In this document: in pieces, positions 46,172 to 55,063 of the stretch | Numbering within the stretch: the first letter of the stretch is position 1 | Layout of the letters: every line of letters starts with the position of its first letter | DNA from: SHZI01 sp038214295 | GTDB lineage: Bacteria > Pseudomonadota > Gammaproteobacteria > Steroidobacterales > GCA-2729495 | Length of the DNA: 64,000 nucleotides | Direction: 5' to 3' | NCBI GenBank assembly: GCA_038214295.1 | Contig: JBBQSA010000013.1 | Coordinates: forward strand, 4,251-68,250 | The notes under the pieces: model-generated | Told to the model about the DNA's origin: nothing | The model's input: the letters and a program-made list of their open reading frames with translations, nothing else | The model's database searches: none | Position numbers and translations under genes: made by a program

Positions 46172-46899
46172 CGGACAAGCGCAGGCGCGCGCTCGTGACG
46201 GGTGCCAGTGGCGAAATCGGCGGGGCGATCTGCCGGCGCCTGGCCGGCGCCGGGTGCTATGTCTACGTTCATGCCCACCAGAATCGTGTGGCCGCCGAAT
46301 TGCTCGTGGAGGAACTCAATGCCACAGCCCCCTGCAGCCAGGCGCTGGTATTCGACGTGACCGACGCTACTGCCACCCGCCACTGCCTTGAGAAGTTGGT
46401 GGCGGACGTCCCGATCCAGATCCTGGTTAACAACGCGGGCGTGCATGATGACGCGGCGTTTCCCGGCATGACCGAGGCGCAGTGGCACCGCGTCGTCAAT
46501 GTCTCTGTAGATGGTTTTTTCAATGTCACGCATCCGCTTACCATGCCCATGATTCGCAGCCGGTGGGGGCGAATCGTCAATGTTTCGTCCATCACGGCCC
46601 TCATCGGGAACCGCGGCCAGGTCAATTATGCTGCCGCCAAGGGAGCGCTCAACGCCGCCACCCGGTCCCTCGCGCTTGAGCTGGCGAGTCGCGGCATAAC
46701 GGTGAATGCGGTGGCGCCGGGGATCATTACCGGGCGGATGACCGGGCAGAGTTTTGATGCGGAGGCGGTGTCCCGACTGGTTCCCATGAAGCGGGCCGGG
46801 TTACCGGAGGAGGTAGCCGGCCTGGTCGGGTATCTGGCGTCAGACGATGCCGCTTACATCACGGGTCAAGTCATTTCGATCAGTGGTGGCCTGAACTGA
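46168..46899 (+). CDS. FabG-type ketoreductase
   Basis: 243 aa short-chain dehydrogenase. Cofactor loop VTGASGEIGGAI, NNAG, and the catalytic S141-Y154-K158 (SSITALIGNRGQVNYAAAK). The conserved GQVISISGGLN closes the protein. It reduces the beta-keto intermediate on the ACP in the polyene cycle. The PAP2 gene follows after 8 nt. Confidence 0.93.
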   Translation: MTDKRRRALVTGASGEIGGAICRRLAGAGCYVYVHAHQNRVAAELLVEELNATAPCSQALVFDVTDATATRHCLEKLVADVPIQILVNNAGVHDDAAFPGMTEAQWHRVVNVSVDGFFNVTHPLTMPMIRSRWGRIVNVSSITALIGNRGQVNYAAAKGALNAATRSLALELASRGITVNAVAPGIITGRMTGQSFDAEAVSRLVPMKRAGLPEEVAGLVGYLASDDAAYITGQVISISGGLN

Positions 46900-46907
46900 G
46901 CCGCCAC

Positions 46908-47594
46908 GTGGAACTGCCCCTGCTGCCGGACCTGCCCAGCCCGTGGCGCGCGGGACTGACGCTGCGCTTGCGGCGCCACCTGGTGCTGAAGGTGCTCGGC
47001 GTCAGCGCCTTCATGTGGGTGTTCTTCGTCGGCTACTTCTACACGCTGAATTACCCGGCATTTCCGGTGTTTCAGATGCCGATCACGTCGCTGGACCGGC
47101 TGATCCCGTTCCAGCCGCAGGCGCTGGTGGCGTATTTCTCGCTGTGGCTGTACGTGGGAATCGCGCCGGGCATGATGCTGACGCTGCGCGAGGGCCTGGT
47201 CTACGCGCTCTGGACCGCAGCGCTGTGCGTAGCGGGTTTGACCTGTTTCTACTTCTGGCCGACCGCCGTGCCACCGTCGGGCATTGACCTGTCGGGTCAC
47301 GCCGGGTTCGCCATGCTGAAGGGCGTGGATGCGGCTGGCAACGCCTGCCCGTCGCTGCATATCGCCACGGCGATGTTTTCGGCGATCTGGATTGACCGCC
47401 TGTTGCAGCACATACGCACGCCGACAGCTCTGCGTGTGCTAAACGGGCTCTGGTTCGTGGCCATCGCTTACTCGACGCTGGCGATCAAGCAGCACGTGGT
47501 GCTGGACGTTCTGGCCGGCGCGACTCTCGGCAGCGCGTTTGCCGCCCTTTCACTGCGCCGCTGGAGATGGGTCGACGCGTCGCCCTCGCGTTGA
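46908..47594 (+). CDS. PAP2-superfamily membrane protein
   Basis: 228 aa with about five or six membrane helices. Motif C1-like CPSLHIATAM and C3-like STLAIKQHVVLDVLAGA. The motifs carry SLH instead of SGH and lack the Arg of SRxxxxxH, as in PAP2_3-like members. Members act on phospholipid or lipid-phosphate head groups. Its place as last gene of the pigment operon suggests a role in lipid anchoring, which is inference. Confidence 0.82.
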   Translation: MELPLLPDLPSPWRAGLTLRLRRHLVLKVLGVSAFMWVFFVGYFYTLNYPAFPVFQMPITSLDRLIPFQPQALVAYFSLWLYVGIAPGMMLTLREGLVYALWTAALCVAGLTCFYFWPTAVPPSGIDLSGHAGFAMLKGVDAAGNACPSLHIATAMFSAIWIDRLLQHIRTPTALRVLNGLWFVAIAYSTLAIKQHVVLDVLAGATLGSAFAALSLRRWRWVDASPSR

Positions 47595-47944
47595 TGCGAA
47601 AAGAATCAACGTTGTTCGCACGCATCTTTCATTGGAGAAGGATGCGCGATGAGTAGCGCCGATTGGCGACACGAAGCCGGTACGGATGAATATTGAGGAG
47701 GCACAGCCGGCGGCGTCCTGGATGCGAGATCAATGTCAAGTCGGTTCCGTGATGATAGAGCGATAATACTTGCTTGAACCGATTGGCTTCCCCGTTCCCG
47801 GGCGTAGGCAATCTCAGGCCAAAGGCCTGTAGCTGAGCGGTATCGGGCCATTGGGCTGGGTCTATTGGCCCCGGAATACATCCACCACCACGCCTTCCCA
47901 CGCTCGAACTTGCCCAAACAGGGGCCACCGCATACCCTGTCAAC
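47595..47944 (+). other. 350-nt gap, no recognised gene, lower GC
   Basis: Between the PAP2 gene and the SRP RNA. GC is visibly lower than in flanking genes. Only short frames occur, for example 26 codons from an ATG at 47686 (MNIEEAQPAASWMRDQCQVG...), with GGAGG sequences nearby. A minus-strand frame ending at 47629 also lacks recognisable domains. I see no tRNA, no insertion sequence ends and no convincing terminator. It could be the scar of an insertion or hold an unannotated small RNA. Confidence 0.4.
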
Positions 47945-48052
47945 GGGTCCGCGCTGGTCCCCCCGCGGTGGCTAGCCGTGAACCCCGTCAGGTCCGGAAG
48001 GAAGCAGCGGTAGCGGTAATGCCGGGCGCCGGGGTGCGGCTGGCGCGGGCTC
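47945..48052 (+). ncRNA. ffs: 4.5S SRP RNA (small bacterial type)
   Basis: The universal domain IV core GTCAGGTCCGGAAGGAAGCAGC occurs near 47986-48007, matching E. coli 4.5S RNA exactly around the GGAA tetraloop and the asymmetric loop. The 5' GGGTCCGCGC pairs with 3' GCGCGGGCTC to close the hairpin, giving about 108 nt. It binds Ffh (ffh at 6892 here). The position just before dnaX is the same as in Pseudomonas. Ends are estimated from pairing. Confidence 0.93.
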
Positions 48053-48091
48053 ACTGTTCCTGTTCCGGTAAGCCCGCAGCGCCATATCCAT

Positions 48092-49732
48092 ATGACCTAC
48101 CTTGCCCTTGCACGCAAATGGCGGCCGAAGACCTTTGCCGACGTGGCAGGGCAGGGGCACGTCGTGCGGGCCCTCGAGAACGCCCTCAATTCGGGCAAGC
48201 TCCACCACGCCTTCCTATTCACCGGCACGCGGGGCGTTGGCAAGACCACGATTGCCCGGATCTTCGTCAAGGCCCTGAATTGCGAACGCGCGGTCAGCGC
48301 GGAGCCCTGCGGCGAGTGCAGCAGCTGCGTGGCCATCGACCAGGGGCGTTTCGTCGACTTCCTGGAAGTCGATGCCGCCTCCCGGACGGGCATCGACGAT
48401 GCCCGGGAGCTGCTCGACAACGCCCAGTACACGCCCGCGGCGGGGCGTTTCAAGGTGTACCTGATCGACGAGGTGCACATGCTGTCGAAGCCCGCCTTCA
48501 ATGCCCTGCTGAAGACCCTCGAGGAGCCCCCGCCGCACGTCAAGTTCCTCCTCGCAACCACCGATCCGCAGAAGATTCCGGTCACGGTCCTGTCCCGGTG
48601 TCTGCAGTTCAACCTGAAGCGGCTGCCCCACGCGACCATCGTGGAGCGGCTGACGCAGGTCTGCGGCCAGGAAGGGATCCGTGCCGAGGCCGGCGCCATC
48701 GCGCGGCTGGCCCGGGCGGCCGCCGGCAGCATGCGCGACGGCCTGAGCCTGCTGGACCAGGCACTGGCCTTCGGCGCCGGCGGGTTGCTCGACGCCGATG
48801 TGGCGGAGATGCTGGGCAGCCTGGACCGGGCGCGCACCACGGCGCTCATCGAGGCGCTTGCTGTTGCCGATGCCCCGGGCTTGCTCGCCCAGGTGCGGGA
48901 ACTGGACGAGCTCGCCCCGGACTACGAGGACGTGCTCGTCGGCCTCGCGACCCTGCTGCAGCAGGTCGCGGTTGTGCAGGTGGCGGGCCCGGAAGCACTG
49001 GACCCGGAGGCGGGCGCCGAGGATGACAGTGCGCTGCTCGTGCGCCTTGCCGGGCAGATGTCTCCGGAAACGGTCCAGCTGCTGTACCAGATTGCGGTGA
49101 TGGGCCGCCGGGATCTCGCGCTCGCGCCGGATCCCCGGACCGGCTTCGAGATGGCACTGATTCGCATGGTGGCCTTTCACCCCGACCGGCAGGCGCCGGA
49201 GGCCGTTCCCGGTGCCGCCCCGGCGGCCTCGGCAGCGAGGAGCGCTGTGGCGCCGTTCCGCCAGGCACCCGCGGCGCCAGGCGCAGCACCGGTCGCCCCC
49301 CGATCGCCGAGCGCCGCCGCGGCCGATGTCAGCGACTGGCCCGTCTTTGTCGGCACGCTGACCCTCGATGGCGCTGCGCGGCAGCTGGCAGCCCACTGTG
49401 CCCTCGTGGCCCAGTCGCCCTTCGAGATCCGCCTGTCGCTGGCGAAGCGGAACGGCCACCTGCTGACGGACAATCTCCGCAACCGGCTCACGGCGGCCCT
49501 GCAACAGCGGCTGGGATCCGCCGTCAAGGTGCAGATCGCCGTCGTCGAAGCGGCCGAGGTTGCCGCAGACACGCCGGCGGCACGCCAGGCCCAGTCCGAG
49601 GACGACGACCTGCGCCTGGCGCGGGAGCGGATTGCCGCCGACAGCAACGTGCAGCAGATGACCGAACTGTTCGGCGCCGAGGTCATTCCCGAGTCCGTCC
49701 GCAAGAACCCGAAGTCCCCTTCCCGGAAGTGA
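48092..49732 (+). CDS. dnaX: DNA polymerase III subunit tau (DnaX)
   Basis: 546 aa from MTYLALARKWRPKTFADVAGQ. AAA+ motifs: FTGTRGVGKTTIARI, zinc site C-x8-CGECSSC, LIDEVHMLSKPAFNALLKTLEEPP, and the sensor regions after it. The Ala/Pro-rich linker (about 370-410) precedes the tau C-terminal domain. No A_AAA_AAG-type slippery heptamer was noticed for a gamma product. It loads the sliding clamp and couples polymerase to DnaB. The ybaB gene starts 7 nt downstream. Confidence 0.96.
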   Translation: MTYLALARKWRPKTFADVAGQGHVVRALENALNSGKLHHAFLFTGTRGVGKTTIARIFVKALNCERAVSAEPCGECSSCVAIDQGRFVDFLEVDAASRTGIDDARELLDNAQYTPAAGRFKVYLIDEVHMLSKPAFNALLKTLEEPPPHVKFLLATTDPQKIPVTVLSRCLQFNLKRLPHATIVERLTQVCGQEGIRAEAGAIARLARAAAGSMRDGLSLLDQALAFGAGGLLDADVAEMLGSLDRARTTALIEALAVADAPGLLAQVRELDELAPDYEDVLVGLATLLQQVAVVQVAGPEALDPEAGAEDDSALLVRLAGQMSPETVQLLYQIAVMGRRDLALAPDPRTGFEMALIRMVAFHPDRQAPEAVPGAAPAASAARSAVAPFRQAPAAPGAAPVAPRSPSAAAADVSDWPVFVGTLTLDGAARQLAAHCALVAQSPFEIRLSLAKRNGHLLTDNLRNRLTAALQQRLGSAVKVQIAVVEAAEVAADTPAARQAQSEDDDLRLARERIAADSNVQQMTELFGAEVIPESVRKNPKSPSRK

Positions 49733-49739
49733 GCAGTCC

Positions 49740-50063
49740 ATGAAAGCCGATATCGGCAGTTTGATGAAGCAGGCCCAGAAGATGCAGGCCCAGATGCAGA
49801 AGGCCCAGGACGAACTGGCCACCCTCGAGGTCACCGGCGAGGCGGGTGGGGGCCTGGTGCAGATCCGCATGACCTGCAAGCACGAGGTCCGTCAACTGAC
49901 CATCGATCCGAGCCTCGTCGGCGATGACCGGGAGATGCTCGAAGACGTGCTCGTGGCCGCCCTCAACGACACGCTGCGCAAGGTCGAGCGCACCGTCCAG
50001 GACAAGCTGGGTGGTATGACCGCCGGCCTTGGCCTGCCACCCGGCCTGAAGCTGCCCTTCTGA
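49740..50063 (+). CDS. YbaB/EbfC-family nucleoid-associated protein
   Basis: 107 aa with a Gln/Met/Lys-rich N-terminal helix (MKQAQKMQAQMQKAQDELATLEVTGEAGGG) and the conserved VRQLTIDPSLVGDDREMLEDVLVAALND. Dimeric DNA-binding protein that in E. coli and Borrelia binds nucleoid DNA. It lies between dnaX and recR, the conserved order. Confidence 0.95.
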   Translation: MKADIGSLMKQAQKMQAQMQKAQDELATLEVTGEAGGGLVQIRMTCKHEVRQLTIDPSLVGDDREMLEDVLVAALNDTLRKVERTVQDKLGGMTAGLGLPPGLKLPF

Positions 50064-50065
50064 CA

Positions 50066-50671
50066 ATGGCCTTCACGCCGCTCCTGCAGGACCTGCTGAC
50101 GGCGCTCCGCTGCCTGCCTGGCGTCGGGCCCAAGTCGTCCCAGCGGATGGCCTTCCACCTGCTGGAGCGCGACAGGGAGGGTGCGCAGCGGATCATTTCG
50201 GCGCTGCAGGCCGCGCTCGCCCAGATCGGCCTGTGCTCGCGCTGCCGGATGTTCGCCGAGACCGCGCTGTGCACCACCTGCGGCGATGCCCGGCGGGATG
50301 CGGGGCTGGCCTGTGTCGTGGAGACGCCGGCCGACGTCATCGCGATCGAGGAGTCCGGCGCCTACCGGGGGCGGTACTTCGTGCTCATGGGCCGGCTCTC
50401 ACCGCTTGACGGCATCGGGCCAGACCAGCTGGGAGTCCCGCTCCTTGAGGCCCAGCTGGCCGAGGGCGTAATCCGCGAGCTCATCCTGGCCACCAGCGCC
50501 ACGGTCGAGGGGGAGGCAACCTCGGGCTACCTGGCCAGCCTGGCGCGCGAGCGGGGGATTCGCGCCACGCGCATCGCCCACGGCGTGCCGATGGGCGGCG
50601 AGCTGGAATACGTCGATGCCGGCACGCTGTCTCACGCGATCACGGCCCGGACGCCTGTCCTGGCCGACTAG
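50066..50671 (+). CDS. recR: Recombination protein RecR
   Basis: 201 aa, standard length. Contains HhH-like LPGVGPKSSQRMAFHLLE, zinc finger CSRCRMFAETALCTTC, and the TOPRIM segment VVETPADVIAIEESGAYRGRYFVL. RecR works with RecO/RecF to load RecA on gaps. The stop abuts the convergent rsgA stop (tag|cta at 50669-50674) with no intergenic base. Confidence 0.96.
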   Translation: MAFTPLLQDLLTALRCLPGVGPKSSQRMAFHLLERDREGAQRIISALQAALAQIGLCSRCRMFAETALCTTCGDARRDAGLACVVETPADVIAIEESGAYRGRYFVLMGRLSPLDGIGPDQLGVPLLEAQLAEGVIRELILATSATVEGEATSGYLASLARERGIRATRIAHGVPMGGELEYVDAGTLSHAITARTPVLAD

Positions 50672-51598
50672 CTAGTGGCCGCCTGCCCCGGCCTGCCGGG
50701 TGAGGTTCATCAGCCGCCGGTAACTCTCGTAGCGCCGGGGGTCGATGCGGCCCTCGGCCACCGCCTCCTGCACGGCGCAGAAACTTTCCCGCAGGTGGCT
50801 GCAGTCCCTGAAGCGGCACTGGCGGCCTTCTTCCTCAATTTCAATGAAGCCACTGCTGATCGCGGCCCGTTCGGGGATTGCCGGGACGAAATCCCGGACG
50901 CCCGGCGTGTCGAGTAGGCTGCCGCCGCCCGGTAGCGGGTGCAGTACCGAGGCTGTCGTCGTGTGGCGGCCCTCGTCGCTGGCCGCGGAGATCGTTGCGG
51001 TGATGGCCTCTGCACCGGGAACCAGGGCGTTGAACAGCGATGACTTCCCCACGCCCGACTGGCCGACCAGCACCGCGGTGCCGGTCCCGATCCAGGCGCG
51101 CAGGGCCTCAATGCCGGCACCTGTCGCCGCGGATACCTCCCACACGGGGCAGGCCAGGGACTCGTACACGGCGAGTTCGGCGGCGGGCAGCGCGGCCAGG
51201 TCGGACTTGTTCCAGGCGATGCAGGCCGTTGCACCCATCAGTCGCGCGGCACAGAGGTAACGGTCGGTCAGGTAAAGGTCGGGCGCCGGCAGCGCGGCCA
51301 TCACGACGATCAGGTGGCTGACGTTGGCGACGATCGTCTCCGGTAGCCCGCCGCGGGCGGCAGCGCGCTGCAACTCGTTGTCCCGGAGCTCGATCCCCGT
51401 GACCACCACGGGCTCGTCCGCGCGCCCGGCGCCGGCCTGGTAGCTCACGCGATCGCCGCAACAGACCTTGAGGTGGCGGCCCCGCACCATGAAAGGCACC
51501 CGGCCACCGTCGGCAAGGGCCAGCTGTCCGCGGCGGCCGTGGGCGGCGACGACCAGCGCTTTGCTAGAATCCGCCGCGCCCGTCGAGGTCGATGTCAT
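50672..51598 (-). CDS. rsgA: Ribosome small-subunit GTPase RsgA
   Basis: 308 aa circularly permuted GTPase. OB-fold N-terminus, then the permuted G motifs (WNKSDLAALPA before GQSGVGKSSLFNAL), DTPGVRDF, and the C-terminal zinc site in CRFRDCSHLRESFCAV. It aids late 30S maturation and checks subunit quality. Divergent from orn. It abuts recR tail to tail. Confidence 0.95.
   Translation of the reverse strand: MTSTSTGAADSSKALVVAAHGRRGQLALADGGRVPFMVRGRHLKVCCGDRVSYQAGAGRADEPVVVTGIELRDNELQRAAARGGLPETIVANVSHLIVVMAALPAPDLYLTDRYLCAARLMGATACIAWNKSDLAALPAAELAVYESLACPVWEVSAATGAGIEALRAWIGTGTAVLVGQSGVGKSSLFNALVPGAEAITATISAASDEGRHTTTASVLHPLPGGGSLLDTPGVRDFVPAIPERAAISSGFIEIEEEGRQCRFRDCSHLRESFCAVQEAVAEGRIDPRRYESYRRLMNLTRQAGAGGH
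51562..51570 (+). promoter_or_regulatory. Extended -10 for orn
   Basis: TGcTAGAAT lies within the rsgA 5' region, reading toward orn. The start codon is about 60 nt downstream. No -35 box was clear. Confidence 0.4.
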
Positions 51599-51635
51599 CG
51601 GTCAGGGGTACAGCATGAGTGAAGGAGCAGGGCCC

Positions 51636-52184
51636 ATGGAGTTACCGGCAGACCGGCTGATCTGGATCGACCTGGAGATGACCGGTCTCGATACCCGGCA
51701 GGATTCCATCATCGAAATCGCCACGGTGGTGACGGACAAAAATCTCGACGTCATCGCCGAGGGACCCGTGCTGGCAATTCACCAGCCCCCGGAAGTCCTT
51801 GGCCTGATGGACGAGTGGAACACGCGGCAGCATGGCAAGTCGGGCCTGACCGAGCGCGTGCGGGTCAGCCGGACCACGGCTGCCGAGGCAGAGCGACTCA
51901 CCCTGGATTTCCTTGCGCTGCACGTCGCGGCGAAGGCCTCGCCCATGTGCGGCAACAGCATCTGCCAGGACCGGCGCTTCCTCGCACGGGAAATGCCTGC
52001 CCTCGAGGCCTTCTTTCATTACCGCAATCTCGACGTCTCGACGCTGAAGATCCTGACAGGGCTCTGGGCGCCTGCCGTGCTCGCGGGCGTCAACAAGAGT
52101 ACGACTCATCTCGCCCTGGCGGATATCCACGACTCGATCGCGGAACTCCGGCATTACCGGGAGCACTTCATCAGGCTGCCGTGA
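51636..52184 (+). CDS. orn: Oligoribonuclease
   Basis: 182 aa from the ATG at 51636, chosen because a strong GAAGGAG lies 8 nt before it. An upstream ATG at 51615 would add MSEGAGP. DEDD exonuclease motifs: LIWIDLEMTGLD, GNSICQDRRFL, and ALADIHDSIAELRHYREHF. It degrades 2-5 nt RNA fragments and is usually essential. Divergent from rsgA, a conserved pair. Confidence 0.95.
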   Translation: MELPADRLIWIDLEMTGLDTRQDSIIEIATVVTDKNLDVIAEGPVLAIHQPPEVLGLMDEWNTRQHGKSGLTERVRVSRTTAAEAERLTLDFLALHVAAKASPMCGNSICQDRRFLAREMPALEAFFHYRNLDVSTLKILTGLWAPAVLAGVNKSTTHLALADIHDSIAELRHYREHFIRLP

Positions 52185-52545
52185 CAAACAGGGCCACGAC
52201 GCTGCCGAAACCGACGAGCCAGACCAGTGAGCGCAGCGTGGGCCGGTCCGCGATGTAGCACAGGCCATAAGCCACGCGGGCCACGATGAAGGTCACTGCC
52301 AGGATGTCGATGGTCGCCTGGGGCGCGTTGCACAGGTGGGCGATGATGACGCCGGCTGCGAAGGGCGGGAAGGCCTCGTAGGAGTTCTGCTGGGCGAAGT
52401 TGGCCCTGGCCCGCCAGCCAGTGAGCGTGCCGAGGAAGTCCCTCGGGCGCGCGTTGTCGTAGCGCTGGCCGCCGGACTTGGCGACGCCGGCCCAGATGAC
52501 CGGCATCAATGCAGCAACCAGCACGCACCAGTAAGCGGTTGTCAT
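52171..52545 (-). CDS. MAPEG-family membrane protein
   Basis: 124 aa with three or four hydrophobic helices. Conserved N-terminal RARANFAQQNSYEAFPPFAAGVIIAHL and the RVAYGLCYIADRPTLRSLVW tail are typical of bacterial MAPEG proteins (eicosanoid/glutathione metabolism family). Function in bacteria is not established. Its last 14 nt overlap the orn 3' end. Confidence 0.88.
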   Translation of the reverse strand: MTTAYWCVLVAALMPVIWAGVAKSGGQRYDNARPRDFLGTLTGWRARANFAQQNSYEAFPPFAAGVIIAHLCNAPQATIDILAVTFIVARVAYGLCYIADRPTLRSLVWLVGFGSVVALFVTAA

Positions 52546-52582
52546 GGGCAGGTCCTCCGGGTGGCAACGGCCTGACGGCGAC

Positions 52583-54979
52583 TCACTTGGTGGCCTCCGC
52601 GAGCATGAGCCAGGTTTCCACCACGCAGTCCGGGTTCAGTGACACGCTCTCGATACCCTGCTCGACAAGCCAGCGTGCCAGGTCCGGGTGGTCGGACGGA
52701 CCCTGGCCGCAGATGCCGATGTACTTGCCCGCCGCCCGGCAGGCGTCGATGGCCATCTTCAGCAGTATCCGGACGGCTTCGTCCCGTTCGTCGAAGAGGG
52801 CGGCCACGAGCCCGGAGTCCCGGTCGATGCCGAGGGTGAGCTGGGTCAGGTCGTTGGAGCCGATCGACATTCCGTCGAAGAATTCCAGGTATTTGTCGGC
52901 CAGCAGGGCGTTGGTGGGCAGCTCGCACATCATGATCAGGCGCAGTCCCGCCTCGCCGCGCCGGAGCCCGTTCTCCGCGAGCAGTTCGGTCACGGCGCGG
53001 GCCTCGGAGACGGTGCGCACGAACGGCACCATCACCTCCACGTTGGTCAGGCCCATCGTCTCGCGGACCCGGCGCAGGGCCCGGCATTCCAGTTCGAAGC
53101 AGGGCCGGAAGCTCTCGGACACGTAGCGCGACGCCCCCCGGAAGCCCAGCATCGGGTTCTCCTCGTGGGGCTCGTACTGCTGGCCGCCGATCAGGTTGGC
53201 GTACTCGTTCGACTTGAAATCCGACAGCCTGACGATGACCGGGTGAGGGTGGAAGGCCGCCGCAATCGTGCTGATGCCCTCGGTAAGCCGCGCGACGAAG
53301 AATTCTATCGGGTCCGGGTAGCCTGCCATCTGCTCGCGGATGACGTCCTTGAGATCGGGGCGCAGGCGGTCGAAGTCGAGCAGCGCCTTCGGGTGGATGC
53401 CGATCATGCGGTTCACGATGAACTCAAGCCGGGCAAGACCAACGCCGTGGTTCGGCAGGAAGGAGAAGTCGAAGGCGCGATCCGGATTGCCGACGTTGAT
53501 CATCACCTTGACCGGCAGCTGCGGCAGCTTGCCGAGCTCGATGCGCTGCTGCTCGAAATCGAGTATGCCGTCGTAGACGTAACCCTCATCACCCTCCGCA
53601 CAGGAGACCGTGACCGGCGTGCCGTCTGCGATCTGGCGCGTGGCATCGCCGCAACCGACGACGGCCGGAATGCCCAGTTCCCGCGCGATGATGGCGGCGT
53701 GGCAGGTGCGCCCACCCCGGTTGGTGACGATGGCCGAGGCGCGTTTCATGACCGGTTCCCAGTCCGGGTCGGTCATGTCCGCGACCAGCACATCACCGTC
53801 CTGGACGAGGCCCATGTCGGCGGGGCTGGCGATGACCCGGGCCGGGCCGGAGCCGATACGCTGGCCAATGCTGCGGCCCTGGATGAGAACCCTGGAGCGG
53901 GCCTTCAGCCGGTAGCGGAGCAGCGTGTTGCCGCTGCGGCTCTGGACGGTCTCGGGCCGCGCCTGGAGGATGTAGATATGGCCGTCGACGCCGTCCTTGC
54001 CCCACTCGATGTCCATCGGCCGGCCGTAGTGCGCCTCGATCAGCAGCGCCTGGCGGGCGAGATCCTCCACGTCGGCATCCGACAGGGAGAAGCGGGCCTG
54101 GTCCACGGGCGCCACGTCCTCGGTGCGCACGGTCCGGCCGGGCTCCTCGGCATCCGCATAGACCATGCGGATCTTCTTGCTGCCGAGCTTGCGCCGGATG
54201 ATGGACTGGTGGCCGGCGCGCAGGGCCGGCTTCCAGGCGTAGAACTCGTCGGGGTTCACAGCCCCCTGGACGATGGTCTCACCGAGTCCCCAGGACGAGG
54301 TAATGAAGACCACGTCGCGGAAGCCGGACTCGGTATCGAGGGTGAAGACCACGCCGCTCGTACCGATATCCGAGCGGACCATGTGCTGCACGCCGACCGA
54401 CAGGGCCACCTGCCGGTGGTCGAAGTTCTGGTGGACCCGGTAGGCAATCGCCCGGTCGTTGTAGAGCGAGGCAAAGACCTGATGGACGGCCTCCAGCAGG
54501 CGGGGGAGGCCGCGGATGTTGAGAAAGGTCTCCTGCTGGCCCGCGAAGGAGGCATCGGGAAGGTCCTCCGCCGTGGCTGACGAGCGGACGGCGACGGCAA
54601 GCTCACCCGGCCGGTCGGTGGCCATCTGCCGCCAGGCGGCCGTGACTTCCGCCACCATCCGTAGCGGAAGGGGCGCCGCTAGGATCCAGCCGCGGATCCG
54701 GGCACCGGCCTGCGAGAGACTGGCGAGGTCGCCCACGTCCAGGTGGGTCAGCTCCGCGTCGATGCGGCCGTCGAGGCCATCCTGGGCCAGGAACTCCCGG
54801 TAGGCACCGGCAGTGGTGGCAAAGCCGTCCGGGACGCGCAGGCCGAGCTCGGTCAGCTGGCCGAGAAGCTCGCCGAGGGAGGCGTTCTTGCCGCCGACCC
54901 GGGGCACGTCGGTCATCCGGAGGGAGCGCAGGGGAATTACGCAGGGATCCAAGTTGCCTCCATTGTCCCTACCGGCCAT
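52583..54979 (-). CDS. ppsA: Phosphoenolpyruvate synthase PpsA
   Basis: 798 aa, the usual size. N-terminal ATP-binding domain (GGKNASLGELLGQL, RSSATAEDLPDASFAGQQETFLN), the swivelling His domain with the phospho-His in GGRTCHAAIIARELGIPAVVGCG near 420, and the C-terminal TIM barrel (LARLEFIVNRMIGIHP, FVRTVSEARAVTELLAENG, GSNDLTQLTLGIDRDSG). Converts pyruvate to PEP in gluconeogenesis. Divergent from ppsR, its regulatory kinase/pyrophosphorylase. Confidence 0.97.
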   Translation of the reverse strand: MAGRDNGGNLDPCVIPLRSLRMTDVPRVGGKNASLGELLGQLTELGLRVPDGFATTAGAYREFLAQDGLDGRIDAELTHLDVGDLASLSQAGARIRGWILAAPLPLRMVAEVTAAWRQMATDRPGELAVAVRSSATAEDLPDASFAGQQETFLNIRGLPRLLEAVHQVFASLYNDRAIAYRVHQNFDHRQVALSVGVQHMVRSDIGTSGVVFTLDTESGFRDVVFITSSWGLGETIVQGAVNPDEFYAWKPALRAGHQSIIRRKLGSKKIRMVYADAEEPGRTVRTEDVAPVDQARFSLSDADVEDLARQALLIEAHYGRPMDIEWGKDGVDGHIYILQARPETVQSRSGNTLLRYRLKARSRVLIQGRSIGQRIGSGPARVIASPADMGLVQDGDVLVADMTDPDWEPVMKRASAIVTNRGGRTCHAAIIARELGIPAVVGCGDATRQIADGTPVTVSCAEGDEGYVYDGILDFEQQRIELGKLPQLPVKVMINVGNPDRAFDFSFLPNHGVGLARLEFIVNRMIGIHPKALLDFDRLRPDLKDVIREQMAGYPDPIEFFVARLTEGISTIAAAFHPHPVIVRLSDFKSNEYANLIGGQQYEPHEENPMLGFRGASRYVSESFRPCFELECRALRRVRETMGLTNVEVMVPFVRTVSEARAVTELLAENGLRRGEAGLRLIMMCELPTNALLADKYLEFFDGMSIGSNDLTQLTLGIDRDSGLVAALFDERDEAVRILLKMAIDACRAAGKYIGICGQGPSDHPDLARWLVEQGIESVSLNPDCVVETWLMLAEATK

Positions 54980-55063
54980 GATCGGGACTGTTGTTCAGCT
55001 GGCGGTGTGGCCGGGGATGACGGAGTCTGTCAGGCCAGGACCAGCCATGAATCGGAACCGGTG

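Noticed and set aside
47629..48054. 141-codon minus-strand frame
   Set aside because: Its 5' half is the complement of the SRP RNA. No domain was recognised in the rest.
48092..49732. Programmed frameshift in dnaX for a gamma subunit
   Set aside because: No A_AAA_AAG-type slippery heptamer with a following stem was noticed.
52688..54580. 630-codon plus-strand frame
   Set aside because: Antisense to ppsA. No recognisable motifs.
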